A DNA stretch of 64,000 nt, from positions 611,376-675,375 of the forward strand of contig DATAPD010000015.1 of assembly GCA_036265385.1 (NCBI GenBank), given 5' to 3'. This DNA comes from DATAPD01 sp036265385 (GTDB taxonomy: Bacteria; Acidobacteriota; Terriglobia; Terriglobales; Acidobacteriaceae). Shown here piece by piece: positions 59,599 to 64,000 of this stretch. Within the stretch, counting starts at the first letter, position 1. Each line of letters starts with the position of its first letter. Below the pieces are notes generated by a model. The model saw only the letters and a program-made list of their open reading frames with translations, ran no database searches and was not told where the DNA came from. A program made the position numbers and the translations under genes.

Positions 59599-60573
59599 TT
59601 ACGCCACAAGAGTAGAAAAGGTGGCAAGGTCGATATTTCCGCCACTAACGACGCACACGATTTTTCCTGATCCGCATTTTCCACTCAGCCCAGCTGCAAC
59701 GGCGCACGCTCCTGCTCCCTCACAGATCACGTGATTCCGCTCCGCGACAATCTTCAAAGCTTTTTGGATGTCATCTAGACTGCTGACCAAAGACCCGGCG
59801 AGCAGATGGCTTGCGAGCGCCCACATGCGAGGGAAAACGGACTTTCCCCCACACCCGTCAACCCAACTCGCGCGCCAGTCTGGGAATTGCTGCGGTGAAC
59901 CCGCTTCGAAAGATCTCGACAGAGGCGCGCCCGTTTCCGGCTCGGCAGCGAAAACCGTTGCTGAATGTCCTCTCGTCTTGAAGGCGGAAGCAATGCCGCA
60001 GGACAAGCCCCCGCCACCAAACGATGCGATGACGCAATCCACGTCAGGAAGATCTTCGAGAATTTCCAGACCAATTGAAGCGTTGCCAGCAATAAATTCG
60101 TCATCTTCGAAGGGATGCACGAATGCTCCATTCATCGCTGGGTGCTGCCGTTCTTCCAAAGCCTTCCAGCATCGATCGAACTTAGCTTTGACAATTTCTG
60201 CGCCAAGGCGGCGAATGGCTTCGAGCTTCGCGGCCGGAGCTGTGTCCATCACGAGCACCTTGCACGGCACACCAACTTTTTGTGCGGCCAACGCCACGCC
60301 CTGCGCAGCGTTGCCGGCGCTCACTGTCCACAAACCTCGATTACGTTCCGTTATCGGCAAGAGGCGAACCGCATTGTAGGCTCCTCGGATTTTGAAAGAA
60401 CCAATGGGCTGCAGGCATTCAAGTTTCAAATAAATATCCGCTTGCGTCGAGTAATTGAGCCGAATAAGAGGCGTGCGAATCGCCGCCTCGTAAATGTGCT
60501 TGTAGGCGTCTTCGACAAGGTGGGCGGGGATGTGACGAGTGTTCACACTCGTGGTAGCGGATGGTTCCGACAT
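59599..60573 (-). CDS. PLP-dependent threonine/serine dehydratase-like enzyme (fold type II)
   Basis: 324 residues from the ATG at 60573 (the frame extends to 60612). ECLQPIGSFKIRGAYNAV carries the PLP Lys K61; SAGNAAQGVALAAQ is the phosphate-binding loop (usual SGNHAQG with His replaced by Ala); VIASFGGGGLSCGIASAFK binds the cofactor phosphate, and IVCVVSGGNIDL is the typical C-terminal motif. There is no ACT regulatory domain. Members deaminate Thr/Ser or racemise amino acids; the substrate cannot be told. Convergent with the histidine kinase gene, with only 17 bases between. Confidence 0.9.
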   Translation of the reverse strand: MSEPSATTSVNTRHIPAHLVEDAYKHIYEAAIRTPLIRLNYSTQADIYLKLECLQPIGSFKIRGAYNAVRLLPITERNRGLWTVSAGNAAQGVALAAQKVGVPCKVLVMDTAPAAKLEAIRRLGAEIVKAKFDRCWKALEERQHPAMNGAFVHPFEDDEFIAGNASIGLEILEDLPDVDCVIASFGGGGLSCGIASAFKTRGHSATVFAAEPETGAPLSRSFEAGSPQQFPDWRASWVDGCGGKSVFPRMWALASHLLAGSLVSSLDDIQKALKIVAERNHVICEGAGACAVAAGLSGKCGSGKIVCVVSGGNIDLATFSTLVA

Positions 60574-60672
60574 TTTGAGACCGATGCTATTCCGGACCGT
60601 AGAGAGGGTCAATGCCTGCCCGTGCTCGCCACCTTAGTAATTGCGTTCCACGCCGCTGCAGATGTTGATCAT

Positions 60673-61374
60673 TCACTTCACTTGCGGAGTGGGTACCGGC
60701 TCTGCAGGAACGGCTCTCGGCGGCGCCGGACCGGCCGCTCCCTGACCAAAGTGCCACTCGCATGAAGCTGCGGCTTGTGTGCCGGCGGGCTGCATGTAAC
60801 CGACTTTTCCATTGACGACGGGCTTGCTTGAGCCATTCGCGATAGCTTCGGCGGCTGGCTTCGGTCGAGATACTTCAACGACTGGAAAGGCCCATTCAAA
60901 AGCTTCGGCCGCGATCTTCCCGGGAGTTTGCGGCTTACCATCGATCGTCAGCTGCTGGTATCCATTGATCGCGTTTCGCGCTCGCAGTTGTGCGTGCCTC
61001 GCCTGGATAAACATCCGTTTGTCCGAAGCGCGAACGAAAACCGCGAGTGGTGCACTGATGTTTTGAGCTGTTGTCGACCACTGCGCCATCAACGTCTGAT
61101 TTCCCTTCGTTTGTTGCAGCGAGCCTCCGCCTATCACACTCCACGTTGCTGGATACACACGAAACGCACCGCTGACAGTGGATTTTGACCCAGTGATGAT
61201 CCAGGTGTGTGTCTGCTGATCGCTGTATCCTTGACCGTTAACATTGATTTCGCATCTCGCCCAGCCACTCCAGGGTGCTGTCGAGGATGAGGGTCGCTGC
61301 GCCACAGCAGGCAAAGCGCAACACATCAACAGCGCGAACATTCTGGCAAGTCGAGCGCAATTGATGATGCACAT
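60673..61374 (-). CDS. Secreted protein of unknown function
   Basis: 233 residues with AGAGG before the ATG at 61374 and a signal peptide (LARMFALLMCCALPAVAQ). The mature region is beta-rich: WSGWARCEINVNGQGYSDQQTHTWIITG, FRVYPATWSVIGGGSLQQ, LMAQWSTTAQ. Two cysteines remain after cleavage, in WARCEINV and in ASCEWHFGQG near the end, and could form a disulfide. The last 30 residues are Pro/Ala-rich. I do not recognise the family; the pattern recalls secreted hypothetical proteins of Acidobacteriota. Lies 74 bases after the upstream glycoside-hydrolase-like gene on the same strand. Confidence 0.6.
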   Translation of the reverse strand: MCIINCARLARMFALLMCCALPAVAQRPSSSTAPWSGWARCEINVNGQGYSDQQTHTWIITGSKSTVSGAFRVYPATWSVIGGGSLQQTKGNQTLMAQWSTTAQNISAPLAVFVRASDKRMFIQARHAQLRARNAINGYQQLTIDGKPQTPGKIAAEAFEWAFPVVEVSRPKPAAEAIANGSSKPVVNGKVGYMQPAGTQAAASCEWHFGQGAAGPAPPRAVPAEPVPTPQVK

Positions 61375-61448
61375 TGGCGTTTCCTCTCGAATGCGGTGGA
61401 AGTCTATGCATTCGAAAGGAACGCGTCAATCGCTCTGACGGACTCGTT

Positions 61449-63674
61449 TCAGTTGATGGTCACCACGTCGTAGACATCCAGCTCCGGTAACACGAACTCA
61501 ACCGAGTTCCCGCGAACGGATGTTGCAACCAGATCCACCGCCTCACGATCCGGAGAGTACAGTCGGATTCGTTTGGCATCCACTTTCTTAGCGACTCCGT
61601 CCAAATTCACTGTCACGTGAACATTTTTGAGTGGCGTGTGGTAGTTCACAACATGAAGAATGAGGCGATCGCTGTTTGTCTTTTTAACGAGATTGGCAGC
61701 CACGTACTTCGTGTCCTGGATTCGTACCAACTGCTCGCCGGACAACTGGCTAAGATTCGCCATCAATTCACGGCGACTCGTTTCGTTCTGAACGCTCTCG
61801 AGCATCGATGCCGGAGATCGCAAGTCGGCTAACTCCTCCAGTTCCCGATTGCTCCCAATGGTGTAAACCTTCCCACCATTTTGCCGGTATGCGCGAATCG
61901 CAGCCAACTGCTCTGTATCCATGTACGGAATATTCGGGACCACGACTGCCTTATAAGACGCCAGCATCTCCGGAGTCATGCGATGCAATAAGACCACGTC
62001 ATACATAACATTCATCTCGGCAAGCGCCTTATACAGATTGTCTCGTTTCAGCGAAACTTCGAAGCTCGGAATGTGAGGCGGGGATAAAACCGCAATCTTG
62101 CTGACCGAAGCAACATCCGTGTAGAGATCTTGCTGGTTCGACAAGAAAGTGAAATATCGTTTGATTTCGCCCCAGCTCTGAATGGCAATCGGGTTGTCTT
62201 GCTTGATCCAGCCCTGCAACAGTTTCGGACCGGCTTCCGCGATTGCGAAATGGGATTGGAAAGCTGAGGCCTCCGCAATTGGCTTTCGCCATCCCACTTT
62301 CATTCCCTCGCGAATATCCCGCGCGCCGGGATTCGGCACTCCCGGATCGGCTCCCTCGTATTTGCTCTCATACGACTTCACGCCATAACCCGATGCATAG
62401 TAGAAGCGCGCTTGCGCGATGTTGTGCTCCCACTTGCCGTCCCAGACGCCTGCTTCCGTCGTGCCTTCCGTTTTGACCAGGTCTGCCACTTCGTCAACCA
62501 GGATGTTGCCTTTACAGTTCCCGAACAGGGAAATGTTTTTATTTTTACTCGCAGCAACTTGACGGACGTCAGCAAAGAAATGGAGGACGTCGCCGGTTCC
62601 TCCAATGGACCAGTCGTAATAGAGTTCGTCGACGCCGGCATCGATTGCGACGGCTGCGTGCTTCAAAGCATTGCGGCGATATTCCTCATTTTGCAGATCG
62701 GCCGCGAAACTGTTGTTCATCGCGCGCCAACGCAGGTTTCCGTATTCATCCACGCTGATCCAATCCCTCTTTTCAGGGTGCAATAACAACTCTCGGACGG
62801 TAATTCCTCCCAGTGAATTGAAGGCAGTCACGCGAATATTGTTGGCATGGCAGCGGTCGATGAACGATTTCACTCGACGAAATTCTTCGCCCGATGTATC
62901 GCTGGGCACGTTGGTGGCAACGAGATTGATATGGGCTTCCTTAAACATTTCAAACATGCGGTCAAGATTGTCCCAATCGATGCCTGCCCTGTAGAAGTTC
63001 ACTTTACCGCGGCGAGCCCATTCGGGAATCTGTTCCAGCAAACGCTTCTGTTCACTCTTGTAATTGAAGACAAAATCGAAGTCGCTGAGCGTCGCGGTTC
63101 TTCCCCGGCCCAAAAGATGGTAGGTCTGACCAATCATCGCGGGAGAGCTCTGCGTCACAGATTCCAACCGCGCATCGATCACCTCATATCCATCAGAGTC
63201 GGAATTTTTGAAGAATTCGATTTCATTCAGCCCGGCACGCAAGTGAGAAGGAGCGATGGGTATCACCATCTTGGCGATGATGTCGTCTCCGCTGGAATAG
63301 GAGTACCAGCCCTCTTTTCCGGGCTGATTTTTGGCGGTATCGCGCGCTGGCGCAGCAGCTTGTCCCATCTGACCGGGAAGTTCATATTTCTGGCCATTGA
63401 CGATTGCATAACCTTCGCCGGGGGCGATGCCACTCACAAGCATGACCAGGCCAGGGGATGACAGCTTCTCCGGTGCGTCCACTCTGACAATAAACCCCGC
63501 CATCCTGTCTTTTCGGCCAGACAACTCGTAATCGTAAGAGGGCGCAACCGTGTAGGCCTGATAGAAGGACTTACTCGCTACGGGTGCCGTTTGCGCAAGG
63601 GCCAGCTGACTGAAGCTCAGAAAAATAGACAACGTCATGCCGCTAAGAATGCAAACGATTCGTTTTGTCTTCAT
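61449..63674 (-). CDS. Secreted glycoside-hydrolase-like protein with C-terminal GATase-like domain
   Basis: 741 residues from the ATG at 63674, with a signal peptide (ILSGMTLSIFLSFSQLALAQ); a closer ATG at 63686 is also possible. Residues about 35-180 are a beta-sandwich; 200-500 look like a TIM barrel (GKVNFYRAGIDWDNLDRMFEMFKEAHINLVATNVP, RCHANNIRVTAFNSLGG, YGNLRWRAMNNSFAADLQNEEYRRN, DELYYDWSIGG). A Rossmann-like segment near 530-660 (KIAVLSPPHIPSFE, LASYKAVVVPNIPYMDTEQLAAIRAYRQNGGKVYTIGS) is like the beta-galactosidase trimerisation/GATase domain, and a small beta domain ends the protein. Fits the GH42/GHL type, probably on plant or microbial polysaccharide. Substrate and catalytic residues not assigned. 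Confidence 0.68.
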   Translation of the reverse strand: MKTKRIVCILSGMTLSIFLSFSQLALAQTAPVASKSFYQAYTVAPSYDYELSGRKDRMAGFIVRVDAPEKLSSPGLVMLVSGIAPGEGYAIVNGQKYELPGQMGQAAAPARDTAKNQPGKEGWYSYSSGDDIIAKMVIPIAPSHLRAGLNEIEFFKNSDSDGYEVIDARLESVTQSSPAMIGQTYHLLGRGRTATLSDFDFVFNYKSEQKRLLEQIPEWARRGKVNFYRAGIDWDNLDRMFEMFKEAHINLVATNVPSDTSGEEFRRVKSFIDRCHANNIRVTAFNSLGGITVRELLLHPEKRDWISVDEYGNLRWRAMNNSFAADLQNEEYRRNALKHAAVAIDAGVDELYYDWSIGGTGDVLHFFADVRQVAASKNKNISLFGNCKGNILVDEVADLVKTEGTTEAGVWDGKWEHNIAQARFYYASGYGVKSYESKYEGADPGVPNPGARDIREGMKVGWRKPIAEASAFQSHFAIAEAGPKLLQGWIKQDNPIAIQSWGEIKRYFTFLSNQQDLYTDVASVSKIAVLSPPHIPSFEVSLKRDNLYKALAEMNVMYDVVLLHRMTPEMLASYKAVVVPNIPYMDTEQLAAIRAYRQNGGKVYTIGSNRELEELADLRSPASMLESVQNETSRRELMANLSQLSGEQLVRIQDTKYVAANLVKKTNSDRLILHVVNYHTPLKNVHVTVNLDGVAKKVDAKRIRLYSPDREAVDLVATSVRGNSVEFVLPELDVYDVVTIN

Positions 63675-63781
63675 ACACTCCCCCATTCCGGCCACGAGGC
63701 AGACCGGTAACGTTGCTGCGTGACTCACAAGACCCGATTACCGAACCTCGCAGGTATGCTCTTCTTCCGTGGGTTAAGCAG

Positions 63782-63801
63782 TCGGTGATGACTGTCACCG
63801 A
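63782..63801. repeat. Inverted repeat upstream of the glycoside-hydrolase-like gene
   Basis: TCGGTGA (63782-63788) and TCACCGA (63795-63801) are a perfect 7-base inverted repeat around a 6-base loop, 108-127 bases upstream of the gene at 63674. No T-run on either side, so a terminator is unlikely; an operator is possible. Confidence 0.3.
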
Positions 63802-63951
63802 TTGGCGTGTTTATGTGTGTATTGGGGGTGTTCGATCTCGGTTTGGGTGCACTCTGTTGACAATGGCCCGAGATTCGGACCAGCATCTTCTTTTTCGTGT
63901 TTACGAGCTGGAATTCTGACACCGAAACGGATTGGTAAGCTGAAGGAAAAA

Positions 63952-64000
<49 letters not shown>

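Overview
The window looks like a chromosome segment from an Acidobacteriota bacterium, probably a soil Terriglobia or Koribacter-like lineage. This is an inference from gene content: secreted TIGR03803-repeat protein, DUF2911 and DUF1684 proteins, TPR-tailed Ser/Thr kinases, an ECF sigma factor overlapping such a kinase, a GlxA-type regulator, and many secreted proteins with TPR or carbohydrate-binding parts. I saw no transposase, integrase, CRISPR array or rRNA. The only RNA gene is the 3' part of a tRNA-Asn at the right edge.

Left part (1-11.7 kb): a surface-glycan locus carrying every pathway-defining step of a nonulosonic acid route, best read as legionaminic acid made from GDP-linked precursors. 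The minus-strand operon from 4575 encodes the synthase (NeuB/LegI), 2-epimerase/hydrolase (NeuC/LegG), a NeuD-type acetyltransferase, a polysaccharide deacetylase and a methyltransferase cut by the window start. Divergent from it run a CBS-nucleotidyltransferase (PtmE-like), a 4,6-dehydratase (LegB), a PLP aminotransferase (LegC) and a GT-B glycosyltransferase. A third, minus-strand pair encodes the CMP-sugar synthetase (LegF/NeuA) and a large unrecognised protein that may be the sugar transferase. Several junctions are ATGA or GTGA overlaps.

12-17 kb: an exopolysaccharide module with a Wzc-like chain-length regulator/tyrosine kinase, a TPR protein with a lectin-like end, and an O-antigen ligase/polymerase. 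Next come queG, a secreted TPR protein with a degenerate metallopeptidase motif, and an isochorismatase-like hydrolase/GlxA regulator operon. The region upstream of that operon holds a pair of mirrored three-half-site repeats that look like its operator.

22-46 kb: mixed housekeeping and envelope genes. These are a secreted beta-strand-repeat protein, Kdo hydroxylase, a GH63-like hydrolase, a small coiled-coil protein plus RlpA-like lipoprotein, a HIT protein, an Arg/Gly-rich pseudo-receiver protein, an EAL-HDOD protein, a zinc metallopeptidase, a Ser/Thr kinase with TPRs and a small follower protein, DUF2911, DUF1223, an SDR, a TPR/ClC channel pair, a GH144-like glucanase, zwf and trmJ (whose stop codons overlap), DUF1684 and a VKOR-like protein.

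46-64 kb: an operon of two SDRs, an SRPBCC protein and a zinc alcohol dehydrogenase ending at a clear terminator; a flavin amine oxidase; a small basic DUF6496 protein; a Tat-exported F420-type LLM oxidoreductase; a sigma factor/kinase pair; a PAS histidine kinase; a PLP dehydratase; an unrecognised secreted protein; a secreted glycoside-hydrolase-like protein; and the tRNA.

Many starts are GTG or TTG. I placed starts from Shine-Dalgarno spacing, stop/start overlaps and family alignments recalled from knowledge, without running searches.
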